From positions 5,456,001 to 5,520,000 of the forward strand of contig JBANAY010000003.1 in the NCBI GenBank assembly GCA_037952775.1: a DNA stretch of 64,000 nucleotides. Direction: 5' to 3'. Source of the DNA: Clonostachys chloroleuca. Its lineage: Eukaryota; Ascomycota; Sordariomycetes; Hypocreales; Bionectriaceae. Positions 21,553-32,041 of this stretch are shown here, piece after piece (position 1 is the stretch's first letter; every line of letters begins with the position of its first letter). The notes below the pieces were generated by a model. It saw nothing but the letters and a program-made list of their open reading frames with translations. It was not told the DNA's origin and searched no databases. The translations under genes were made by a program, and so were the position numbers.

Positions 21553-23835
21553 ATGAGTCAGATGATCATGGATGAAGACGCGATGGCAGCTATGGAGGCG
21601 TACAGGGTGGCCAAGACAGAGATGCGCGAGTATCTCGAGAAGGAAAATGGTCCAAATTGCGGACGATGTCCCTCAACCGTTCCTTATAGAAGGGAAGGAG
21701 ATCTTTCTCAGGCCTACCCGCAAATTGAGGCACCCGATTTGAGGCAAGGGGATGTCATCACTTCACAGCCAGTGGCAAGCAGAGAGTGAGCCGACCAGAA
21801 ACCCCCAGACTGACTGAGCCCGAAAGAAGATGTTCTTGGGGTACGTGTGCTAACAGGATTCAAGTGGCGAGGAGATCGAGGCCATAAACGCCGACGAGCT
21901 TTGCAAGCGACTGCAAGGTATCCCCCCGATAGCAACGACCGCGACGTATGCGCACCGAGACCCTCCACACCCGGAGGGTCAAAGACACCGTTAGCTGCAA
22001 TCACTGACGAGGATGTGAGGAATTACCGGAAGGCGAGCGAGTACGGCGACTACTATCGTCTTGTTTCCGACGGCGCACGGCCGGCCTACCCCATTGAGAG
22101 AGTCGAAGCAGTACAACAAAACCCAGACGAATACTTCGAGTTGCTATACAGGTGGAGCCATATTGAGTTATATGATACCAGTCCCTGTCAATGGGATGTG
22201 TTTCAGAGACAGTTGGTGCGTTGGGAGCATTTTCGCGACTGGCAGTTGAGACAGCGCGACAAGATTAATGAGCTCTCGCTTGAGAAGTTCATCGAGAAAA
22301 GGAGGGCCGACTCCAAGCTCATGGCTGATCATATACCCGAATACAGGATGGGTCCGATAACCCCGAGTCGGCCCATTCGCAGAAGAGTGTATCAAAAGTG
22401 GCGGTTAGATCAGCGCTTACGACGGCGGGACCGGGGATTTATTCGCCAGGGGACTCACAAACCCGTTGACTTTGAGCACAATGTCGAGGCCATTAGACGC
22501 AGGCTGTCGGAGCACGGGTACAACGGGCACATCGACATCGATATTGACCCAAGGAAGCAGGGCCAGCTGGCGACGTGGGCTGAGTACGTCGACTTCGAAC
22601 TTCGCTGGCTCTCTGCGTACGAGGCTTCAGTGGAAAGAGCCGCACCAGACGTCGAGAAAACATGGCAGAAATACCATGAGCAAGGCCAGTTTTCTAAGGA
22701 AGAGACGGTACAAGTCTTGCAGTCCAAGACTTTCAAAGATGAACTCCGGCGACAGACAGATCAGAGAGCAGAGGACGAGACAGTGGCCAGTGAGGCTCTT
22801 ACGGAGCTCCATCAACGGATCGAAAGTCATTCACTAAACATGGCAGACGGCGGGCTCGAAATGCTGCAGGCTGCGGAGGAGAGGTCTCGCAACGCAGACG
22901 AACTTTATATGCGGGCTGTGAGAAAGAGCGCCGCTGTGTCTGAAATCCTGAACAAGGGGCACCATCAGAAGTTTAAAGAACTCGTGGCTAAACAAAAAGC
23001 ACTGGCCCAATGGTCTTGGGACCAATTACTGTTGATTGAGGGCGAAAACAGGCTCACCGACGACACAGGCCCGGTGAAGCCAAAGCCTAGAGCCGTCAAA
23101 CCGAGCCAAGGGTCCACAAGTTGTTTGAGCGCTGGAAGACAAGGAAGTCTACCTCCCACTGTAGGCGATTCGGATGGAATTGGGGATCACAAGGCAGATG
23201 GTAATATTTCAACCCCTTCGACAGCCCAAAGGCGCAGGGCAGGGGATTCTGCATTGCAGGAGGCAGCAGTGGCGCAAAACGACACAGGTCTTTCAACTGG
23301 GATTATGCGTCTTGGCGTGCATTCCACTATCCGTGAATCGAAGCGACCAAATGCTCCCGAGTTTCAGGAAGCATCGCCCCCCGTTGCTACAAAACCGCTG
23401 GCAGCTGGGAAGCGCAAGGCTGAGAGCGGTGATTTGAGCGACTCGGTAGGTCCCCGGTCAAAGACGCAGAAGGTTGCCACTCAAAACGCTTCTCGCATCC
23501 TGGACCACACAATGACCACGCACAGCTTGGCGAGCTTGGAGCAGGACGCGTTGCGGGAAATAGATATTCCCCAAATGCCTCAACATAGCCACCTTCCGGG
23601 GGAGCGAATTCTCAGGAAGCATCAACAACAGCTAAGACGAGTCACAAGCGAAAGAGGGCACGCAACGCTGAGGAGATGGAAGCGTCGAATAAGCGTTTAC
23701 AGTCCCTCAGGAAAAAAGCCCGTGTACATTATCCCAAGTAGTATTAGATTACGCGTCCGATCAACAACTTTAGCTTCATTGCCGATTTCGAAGCTTCCTA
23801 CTTTCACCACCTTAACTGCCTACTTATTACTCTAG
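21553..23835 (+). CDS. Large coiled-coil protein of unknown function
   Basis: Best model: exon 1 from 21553, exon 2 21857-21917, exon 3 from 21995, about 700 residues. Exon 2 reads DSSGEEIEAINADELCKRLQ. Intron 2 is GTATCC...GTTAG. Intron 1 is uncertain: GTGAGC at 21786 leaves the wrong phase, while a GC donor at 21775 or GT at 21772 keeps frame. Exon 3 encodes RVEAVQQNPDEYFELLYRW, FRDWQLRQRDKI, a long helical region (about 22600-23040), then a Ser/Pro-rich nuclear-type tail. Near the end, a G5 run at 23598-23602 may hide a lost base. Adding one G continues into QEASTTAKTSHKRKRARN and stops at 23741; as given, the ORF runs to 23835. No catalytic motif was found. The divergent FHA kinase is a plausible partner. 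Confidence 0.7.
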
Positions 23836-24174
23836 TAATAGCTCTGGGAATTAGGTATATAAATGAACAGAAGTAAAAGTAATAAATTTTAAACAGTTTT
23901 CTAACTAGCGTGGGTAATATTATCTTAAATTACTTCTCTATATTTAAATTTTTTAATCTAGGTTTCATATAGTTAACTTTCCCCCCACCTTCTTTGGCTA
24001 TATATTGTATGCTCTTTTTCCGAAATTATCATGCAAAGAGTCAATCCACATAACTTCCTTCAGGCAGCAGCGGATCTCCTCCCATGAGCGCTTATGCACG
24101 ACTGTTTTTGTCAACAATGCGGTTACTTGGAGGCCATCTCGGCTCTCAGTAAACATAACTCGGACAATCATGAT
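23836..24174. other. Intergenic, convergent 3' ends
   Basis: 339 bp, strongly AT-rich; no coding signal. Confidence 0.5.
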
Positions 24175-25559
24175 CTAGATACTAATTTTCTCATACAGGT
24201 GAGCGGCTCCAGCTTGATCGGAAGACAATGAGAGTTGGAGTTTTTCGAATGTACCCCTGTATGCGCGTTGTACTCTGAGGCCGGGAATTTGAAAGCTTGT
24301 CGCCAAGAAGGCCATCATGCCCAAACGAAGAGTTTCGGAGAATCCACCAGTAAAACAACCATCAAGATCCAATAGATGGGAGTGAACAAACCCCAAACAC
24401 TGCTGCGCAAATCTACCCTCGATCCGCTCGTTTCTGTAAAAATGCTTATTGAATAATAACGTTGTATCTTGAAGGGTGAGGAGCACGAGCTCCAATCTCG
24501 AGTCTACAAGGCCGGTGACGGACACTTTCCCATGTGGGTAGTCCATGTTCTCGAGTTGGGTTATGAATATGGGCTCTTTCCATATGGAGCTATCGTAAAG
24601 CGGCGTCCATTTTTGGGTTGCTAGGGCATTGGAGAAGTTGAGGCTGTAGAAGGTCAGTGCCTTACGGCCATTGCTGTATTCCCTAGTCGACATGTGAGAC
24701 TTACCGGTCTAGTGAGAACTAGACCATGGGGTTGTGATCTAAGGCCCGGAAGCCGCCACGGAGGTGAATAATCTGTCTCAAACCCACTGCATGTGCTGCC
24801 ATGGCTGTCTGGTGGCCAAAGAGAACAGCTATTGAGACCATGATCCCAACGGCAAACAAGATCAGGTCGGTTTGATGAGAGGCAGCGTCGGAGAGCCCGG
24901 AGTGCAATATGGGTAAGAGCAGCCGAAGGTGGGTGAGTGTGCCACTTGATAGCGGGCGCTGTATTATCAAGTCTTCACAAGCTGAGGTGAGTAGCAATGT
25001 TGCTCGGAAGCAAAGCATGTCGCCGGTATGCGCTCGAAAGCACTGGAATGGATCCTGGCCAAGTCGATGAACAGATTGAAAAGCTCGAACGGACATATAG
25101 GATCCCCGATAGGGTTGCGAACAAAGTCTGGACATGGAATTATTACTAGTTGGTACAGCCACCACAGAGACAAAAAGCCCACTGACATTTGTGCATCAAT
25201 TCCTGGGAGGCAGCATCCAACTCCCCGGGAAACCGGAAGAGGGCCCAGTCAGACGGTGGCGGCGGCGGCACGACTGGTTGTTGCGCAGTCTGATTGCAAC
25301 TCTCGCCCCCTGGCCATTCCGGGCGCCGTCGAGCCTGACTCACAGTATTCATTGTCGGCCGTGGAAGGATCTCCCTGTGTCTATTATACTCAGGCTTGTC
25401 TTTCTGGGATCGTCTTGTCTTGCGAGCCGTTTGCCGAGCCCGACGGGAATTTGGTTGTTTATTTCTTCCCTTCATGCAATGATGACGGATGAGTTTCCGC
25501 AAAGGAGACTGAATCATGGTGGAGCCGTCGGTCGGCACAAAAGCGAATTGAGCCGGCAT
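24175..25559 (-). pseudogene. Fungal TF-like protein (Fungal_trans_2 type, no zinc cluster), disrupted
   Basis: Model: exon 1 25559-25187, exon 2 25127-24705, exon 3 24643-24175, with good GT-AG introns (59 and 61 nt). The N-terminus has the family's KLIRHHCMKGRNK motif and a basic stretch, then DWALFRFPGELDAASQELMHKYF. Exon 2 gives NPIGDPICPFEL, GDMLCFRATLLL, and VGLRQIIHLRGGFRAL, typical of PF11951 regulators lacking a DNA-binding cluster. Two lesions are present: a -1 frame break near 25051-25062, and an in-frame TAG at 24719-24721 (HNPMV-stop-FSLDR). One restored base gives 421 codons. A CAG-to-TAG change would explain the stop. Nearly complete, so decay is recent or partly a sequence error. 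Confidence 0.68.
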
Positions 25560-25863
25560 ATCAAACCTCGCAGAGAAACAACCAGTCTCGGCAGCTGAAG
25601 AGGTATAATGATACGACGAACTTGCATTGGATTGAATTGCAGCGCAGGTCTCGAGGTTGACAGACGACAGGTAAGCAGATGAGATTAGACCCCACTGCAA
25701 AGATCAAGCCACACACTGTGTGGAGAGCTCCACTGGTCAATGATTGGAGCAATGAAACCAGACTGCTGCCCAAATTGGGAAAACACTGGGCTTTTCAAGA
25801 CTACGTATGCCAAGTGTAGGGATACAACACTGTGTCTAAACTAGGCATGGACTGCTGCTGTTG

Positions 25864-26289
25864 ATGCTTATGTTTAAGTTGAGCTGCCTAGTGAAGGCAG
25901 AAGATGTCATAATCGACGCCGTGGATCCGGGTTTCACGTTGGGAACGGACCTTTTTCGTGGCATTCCTTTAGCATTAAAAGTCTCTATGTGGCCGCTAGC
26001 GAAGCTGATGGCTACTTCACCGGAAAAGGGCGCTTTGACCTATATCGACGCATGCATTCTCAGAGGTACTGAAAGCCACGGAAGCTTCCTAAGCGATTGG
26101 CAAGTTAATGCGTATGTCTCGAGCCCCAAAATATATCATGCGATAATACTAGTTTCAAGTGCTGACTATATTAGTTTCCATCCCATTATGTACACTTCCG
26201 AAGGCGAGTCAGTTATGGACCGGCTGTGGGAAGAAACCATCAAAGAATTACAATGTGATGAGGGAGATACTATCTTGGATCCTAGGTAG
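25864..26289 (+). pseudogene. 5'-truncated short-chain dehydrogenase
   Basis: Only the C-terminal third of a retinol-dehydrogenase-like SDR remains: KLSCLVKAEDVIIDAVDPGF, GALTYIDACIL, SDWQVNAFHPIMYTSEGE. An ordinary intron (26112-26174, GTATGT...ATTAG) still joins the two exons in frame. The Rossmann fold and the catalytic Tyr-x3-Lys are missing. The frame is closed upstream by a stop (25837-25839) immediately before homology begins. The break lies about 280 bp from the start of the divergent TF-like pseudogene, so a rearrangement probably cut the gene there. Not expected to be active. Confidence 0.75.
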
Positions 26290-27605
26290 AGATATGTTAC
26301 AGTGGGAGAAGTCAGGGTAGTTCTTAAGCAAGTATGAGCCGGACTTCTAATAGTAATTGAAGTACTAAGAGGGCTGCACGTGTTGATAAGGTATTCAAGT
26401 AAGGGCTATATGTAGAAATATGGAAGTCATCAATGGCTTCCGGAGGATTAAGTTGATTGTAGTATTGCGTTAATTAGTGCATGATATAAGGATGCTTCTG
26501 GTCGCTAGAGTAAGCAGATGGATGTTTTCAATACCCTTAAAGACAAAGTAAACCGTCCAACACGGCGAGGCCAAAGGGAAGTCTGGATTAGTAGGGATAG
26601 TGTGTGGTGTTGAGCCTTTTATTACGTAGGTAGTTAATAGTTGAATCATTATCATTACATGCCGCGTGGCAGAGAGACAATCGCAAGTTAGGAGTAGCTA
26701 GTTGGTGAAACACACATGTGTCAGACTTCAAATACCTTAACTTATAAAAAAAAACAAAAGCAATACAAGATGCGAGATTCAATCTAGTAATATTATAAAG
26801 ATAATAGTTAAGTTTATTTAACTTTAAGTTATAATTATACGAAAGGAAAACTCTATAAACCTTGATTGAAATAGCTCTTTTATCAAGAAATATATAACAC
26901 TTTTTCTCTTATATACCTCAATAGAGACCCAGTTTCTATATATTGCTCCATTTGAATCTAAGTTCTAAAGCTTATGATTTGCTATAAAAATATTAGAACC
27001 GTCGTTTTGGCCGCGGTTATTCAGCATGGCGGTCTTATCAGCTGTATGAGGTGGAGATTGAGTTAGAAATAATAATCTGAAGGGACTATTGGGGGCGTCA
27101 GCATTTGTAGCGTTATCGCTTAAATGAATAGTGTAGAAAGGCTGGTGGTTGAAACAGGCAGTGCTGTGACCTTGCCAATACGACATGGCCCTGTTCGCTT
27201 ACCAACAGACAATACGAACATTACCCACCATTCGGGAGGTTTTTTGTTGTCCACATGCCACCAAGAGCCGATATCGGGCTCACAAGCTTGCGTAGCACCA
27301 CAAACAAGTGGCAGGTGGTTCAGTGTTCAGTGGTTCCCATGGCGCATGCTTTTGCCCCTGGATCTCTTTTCTCTTAGCCTTGATGACGTGGTTGGTAGGT
27401 ACCAAAGCGAAGCTCGGTGCACTATTTGTACAAGGTTAGGAAGGAATACATGCATTGATATGGCACATGTATTTGACCATTAGCCGAGGGCCTGAAAAGG
27501 GATAAAGAGGCCACTGTTGGCAACACACTCACTCAACCACTGCCTACTCGACATCTTCTATCAATTACTGTTCTTCTTTCTCAGCTGTGAAATACAAACA
27601 ACAAG
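26290..27605. other. Intergenic
   Basis: 1.3 kb; 26750-26960 is extremely AT-rich (A/T runs). No supported gene. Confidence 0.5.
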
Positions 27606-28334
27606 GTGGACTCCCCTACTCCAGAGTCAAGAGAGGAGGCATACTCAATGCAGTGGAGAGCTGATATCGACAGAGTCGTTAAAGAGGGCCACGAGGAAAC
27701 TCTTCTGGACACAGTATCTTCAAGCATCGGTGTGACGACAGGCCATTTTACTCATGTGCCAGATCCTCATCCTGGTTATGTTGAGCATCGCCTCCACGAA
27801 TTGTGGTATGCATGCATACAGGCGGCAAAGAACTTTGACTCTGGTGGCTACCTGCAGGATGGACTACTTCGCCAACTTCTGCTTGCGAAGGCTCTTGGGC
27901 CTCTGCAACCACCAGCTAATAGGACTGTTGGAGTTACTTTCTCAGGTGGCCATACAATATGGTCTGGTCTGCCCTTATTCGCGCAGGACCTTGGTGACGA
28001 GTTCATTAGCCGCTACTATGAAAGAACCTTTTATACGAGTGACCAGCGTGAAAATCTTTATGGGTTCCTTGGGCGACTTCTCTCTGTTGGTCACTATGAC
28101 GGGCCTGCTCTCTGCATGCTCTCGTTATTCCGAGAAACATTGGAGGTGTCCCGCCCACCGGTGGTACATCAGGTCAGTACAGAGATACCATTGGATGAGC
28201 TGCTTCCTGCTCTTGGTTAAATGCTAGGCAATGCCGGATATAGTTTTTCCATCTTGTCCAGCAACCGCTCGATAGCTCCTATCGCACGTGACTACCAATG
28301 GTTATCCAGTCTAGGGGAACTGACTGTTCATTGA
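27606..28334 (+). pseudogene. DUF3632-family protein, start lost and stop gained
   Basis: Reads as DUF3632 (PF12311), a family expanded in Fusarium and related fungi, function unknown. Segments are HRLHELWYACIQAAKNFDS, GLPLFAQDLGDEF, ENLYGFLGRLL and ALCMLSLFRETLE. The natural N-terminus (DSPTPESREEAYS) begins with GTG at 27606, suggesting the ATG was lost; the next ATG is 27648. A TAA at 28218-28220 interrupts the C-terminus. The same frame continues past it as LGNAGYSFSILSSNRS to a TGA at 28334, matching the family's C-terminal motif. A shortened protein (27648-28220, 190 residues) could still be made. Confidence 0.62.
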
Positions 28335-29100
28335 GAGCGTGCGTAGTTTCCCTTAGTCAGCTGGGTATGCCTTGCAGCAGGATATTTAAGTCCAGCTGGC
28401 TGCCCACCCAAAATAAAAAGAACGAATTTTACTCTGGACTTATTTGTTATTTTTGAAATCGTTGTCTTTGACTTGTTATTCTGCGGCCAGTTCGGCTCGT
28501 GTGATTACCTGGATGGTCTCATTCAATTGATCAATTACGGGAGGACCCAACCAAACACCAAACACATGTGCATTCGATTGTGATTGTTGGTTTCGACTTT
28601 CCAGCTTGATCGCAAACCCTCCCTTTGACTGACGCTGATGTCGCGATCACGGACCCACCTGGTCTTGTGGTTGTGGTGTTGTTAGTTGGGAATTTCCACC
28701 GGCACTCATCATGCTGGAAACATCCCTTCTTCTGGCTATAGCCCAGAGCGTTGGAGGTTTTTGGATGCGTCGGCTCCAGGAACTATCACAGTGTGGGGTG
28801 AACTCGATTGAGCATGATGCAAAACTGTATCAAGAATGGATGGATGATGAGTAGGATGTGGCTAAACTGCTGTAATATGTGAATAAATGAGCTGGAAATT
28901 TGCTTCACTGGTACTCGTTGGGCTTGAATCATTGTTATCACTCATCGCGCGCAGGAGGGGTTTATGGACACTACTACTCAGACTTGTACCCTCCTATAAA
29001 TGAAAAACATGATTAACCTTCTGAATCGCTTTCAAATTAGCTGCGGCCTGCGATCTTCACATTCCATGGTAAGAGCCCCTTAATCTAAAACTATTAATGC
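28335..29100. other. Intergenic, convergent
   Basis: 766 bp without coding signal. Confidence 0.5.
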
Positions 29101-30048
29101 TCACGATTGAGCCCTCATCTCAGCATAAGGGAAAAGTTTAAATCCATTCATGCCCACCTGTTCACTATCACCATATTTCTTGGCAATCATTCTGACAGCC
29201 TCCTTATTTTCCTCCATTGTTCTCTCAGTTGAGCAAGGAACGCCACAGTCAGCGCCGTACACAACATGTTCAATCCCTACCATTCTCACAGCAGGTTCCA
29301 TGCCTGTCTCCGCCGAGGCAGCTGTATCCACATAAATGCTACTGATCTGCTTCTTGATATCGTCCGTCTTGATGCCTTTATGATTGGGAACCCATGTCTC
29401 TGTCCCAAGAAGCAGGACTCGCCCAGATAATGCAGGAAAGGCACCTGCGCAATGAGAGAATACCCATTTGATCTCGGGGAAATCCAGAAAGACACGACTA
29501 TATATCATGTCTGTTATAGTTCGGGCTGTATCAAACGCAACGTCGATCAAAGGGGACGGTCGACCATCCTGTCCTTTGAGATAGGCGTTAGGGTGAACAA
29601 AAATTACTTCGCCGCGCTTGTTCAGCTCCGCCCAAACAGGCCGTAGGCTTTCATGGCCCAGGCCAATGCCGCCACGCATAGTGGTCACTGCAAAACCATC
29701 AGCTTGCAGAAGTTGGCTTCTCATTCTCCCGATTTCCTTCAACGCTTCGCCAGGCTCATCAGTTGGGAGTGCGGCCAGCAGCCCGAACCTCGAGGGATAC
29801 TTTTGCACTATCGATAGTCCAAAGTCATTTGCTTGTTGCAGTTTGCGTGTTGTAAGTGGGATATAGGATAGCATCTGCATGCCGACGCCTGCTGTGTCAT
29901 TGTATGCTAGCATTTTGTCCGGTTTAAATTGGGGGGCTTCTGAAATCATGAAATGAGCGGCATGGGAAGCTTTGACAAATTCAACATCTTCAGCTGCCGT
30001 CTGTGGAAGGAAAAAGTGACCATGAATATCAAGCCAGCCGGGTGCCAT
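29101..30048 (-). CDS. Amidohydrolase-2 family protein (ACMSD/decarboxylase-like)
   Basis: Single exon, 315 residues, intact although surrounded by relics. TIM-barrel metal hydrolase/decarboxylase with HGHF (residues 9-12, metal His pair), IFVHPNAY, FSHCAGAFPALSGR and YGADCGVP (catalytic/metal Asp). This set fits the ACMSD / gamma-resorcylate-decarboxylase branch, which acts on aromatic or ring-cleavage acids without net oxidation. No leader peptide, so cytosolic. Length is normal. It would fit a catabolic pathway with the permease and aldolases nearby, but substrate cannot be read. Confidence 0.88.
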   Translation of the reverse strand: MAPGWLDIHGHFFLPQTAAEDVEFVKASHAAHFMISEAPQFKPDKMLAYNDTAGVGMQMLSYIPLTTRKLQQANDFGLSIVQKYPSRFGLLAALPTDEPGEALKEIGRMRSQLLQADGFAVTTMRGGIGLGHESLRPVWAELNKRGEVIFVHPNAYLKGQDGRPSPLIDVAFDTARTITDMIYSRVFLDFPEIKWVFSHCAGAFPALSGRVLLLGTETWVPNHKGIKTDDIKKQISSIYVDTAASAETGMEPAVRMVGIEHVVYGADCGVPCSTERTMEENKEAVRMIAKKYGDSEQVGMNGFKLFPYAEMRAQS

Positions 30049-30622
30049 GCTGTACAGTCGTGGTCGCTTGAGGGACGAGTTGTATCACGAACTAAATACG
30101 ATAGGACGTTATCCATCCTATCGCCGGAACGGGGCCGTCTTGACCTATTTATCAGTATGACCAGTAAGTCTAACGACTCGAACGAGAGACAATGTAGTTA
30201 CATCTTGTATCGGCGTTAGAGAAGCTTAATTCCGTAGGTGCAACTAGTAAAGCTCCGCATTCGACTTCTAGAATAATATCAATGAAGTGGGCAGCATGCT
30301 GTATTTCGAGGAGGATTTAACCCACCTCCACTATAGGATTAATCTAAGGCCGAATAGCTATATGTCGAGGACGGACTTAACCGGGTTTACCATTCTCGAC
30401 TCGATGGGGGATCCTAGGGCTAGGTAATTTGGGTTACCTTGGATATAGTGCATCTATTCTTAGGCACGTAATTGTAATATATATGCTACCGCGGCATCTT
30501 TTTAGCGCATTAAGTGTAGGCTGCCCCATGACCTGCGTGAATTACGACCTGCTGTGTCAGTTGCTTAGGTAGTCATTCTATCGTTTCACTCTAGCACACA
30601 CAATTAGTAATTTTTCTTCTCT
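30049..30622. other. Intergenic
   Basis: 574 bp between divergent gene remnants. Short direct sequence echoes (TCGAGGA/GGATT near 30310 and 30370) occur; nothing coding. Confidence 0.4.
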
Positions 30623-31024
30623 TTGGCAACGAGGCAAATTCTTGTACGCCTTATCGGGGGTCCGGAAGTTCTCGAATTTATCCGACATTGCCCAGATAAC
30701 TTCGCCAGCAAACAACCAGGTATTGATAAAGAACAGCTATGCTGGAGTCAACTTTATCGACACTTATTTCAGGAACGGCTCTCTGCCTTGCCAACTTCCA
30801 GCATGCCTTGGAATGGAAGCAGCCGGGACAGTTGTGGCCATAAATAGAGAGAACAAAACGGATCCTTCGGTTGGTGACTTAGTCGTCTGGAAAGGCCAAG
30901 GTAAATGGCAAATTCTCTCTGCAATATGAGCTACTTTAACATCGTATAGGAGCCTACTCCGAGTACAGTACAGCAGACATTGATAATGTAGACAACCGGA
31001 CGGTGCAGGACAGGGAATACTTCA
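30623..31024 (+). pseudogene. Relic of zinc-less quinone oxidoreductase (MDR family)
   Basis: N-terminal third of an NAD(P)H:quinone-reductase-like MDR protein. It begins without ATG (TTG), reads ILVRLIGGPEVLEF, then needs a frame change near 30680 to continue SDIAQITSPANNQVLIK, SYAGVNFIDTYFRNG and CLGMEAAGTVVAI. An intron (GTAAAT at 30901 to TATAG) still joins GQ to GAYSEYSTAD. After about 31000 the homology ends abruptly and the DUF3425 relic begins. The nucleotide-binding and C-terminal parts are absent. Confidence 0.72.
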
Positions 31025-31687
31025 TTGCAGGAGGAAACAGTCGATCAGGGGGGCACTGACGATACACAGACTCTACCTGAATGCCTCTCGCTCTATGCCG
31101 AGCCACGCAAAACAGCTCGTGCGATAGCTCTGTATCAGAGCGCCTGCGAGAGTTACTCCCTCAGAGCTCCACACCCGGCTCATCTCCCAGCCTTGATCCG
31201 ACTGAACCTCCTTTACGCCATCACCAGAAACTCACATTACATCGGTATTCCCCCTGGCCGGCTTTGCCGTGATGAATTTCTATCACCCTTCAATATCGCA
31301 GGGCCGGTAGCACAACACAACCCCATACGCACTACTTGTCTTATGTCACTGTGGCCCACGGCAACACAATACAGAATTCTACATCACCCGTGGATCGACC
31401 TACTGCCATTTCCTCAGATTCGGGATAACATCTTGCTGGGAATGGAAGCAGGAATTGTAGATGACGATGAGTTGTCAGAAGACTTGATGGAATTCGGCAG
31501 TGGCGACGCAGGCTTGGTAGAACGACCAGCCATGATTGTGTGGGGGCAGTCGGCAGCTTGCAGCTCGTGGGAGATCAACGTAGCATTCTGAATGAAATGG
31601 GGTCGTTTGATATGCGGATGTCCAGAGATTATCGCCTCAACTAATGCCTGGAGGTCGAAGAGAGGCGAGAAGCCTTTGATGGTCTGA
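31025..31687 (+). pseudogene. Relic of bZIP-type regulator (DUF3425 domain)
   Basis: Retains the C-terminal DUF3425 (PF11905) domain found behind bZIP basic regions in fungal regulators: HLPALIRLNLLYAITRN, LCRDEFLSPFNI, HHPWIDLLPFPQIRDNI and DDDELSEDLMEF. It has no bZIP region and no ATG. A TGA at 31589 (WEINVAF-stop) interrupts the domain, and the same frame continues MKWGRLICGCPEIIASTNAW to a stop at 31687. Abutment with the quinone-reductase relic looks like a deletion or fusion junction around 31000-31100. Confidence 0.78.
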
Positions 31688-32041
31688 TTGCACGCTGGCC
31701 ACCCAAGGAATACAGCATTTACTTTCCACCAGTACTGAATCCAGTTGCCCGTTTGATATAAATGATAGGCATTCTTTCGACTTGCCCATCGCCAACTTGG
31801 TCCGCGTCATCGTGGCTAACTGTCAAACCTCAACAGCCCATAAGTAATTTACAACTTACAAATATACTTCACGCCTCTCTCATGCTTGTTTGAAAGCCAT
31901 TTTCACAAATCTAGTGTTTGCAACAGTTTGGTAGACTATTGAATCTTGAAGTAGCAGGTACAGCGAGGATATTGGCTTCCAGAAGACGCCCTGCTACAAG
32001 GCAATACTCCACCAACAAACAGAGTAGTCATTGATACATGC
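31688..32041. other. Intergenic
   Basis: 354 bp; convergent 3' flanks of two relics. Nothing seen. Confidence 0.45.
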
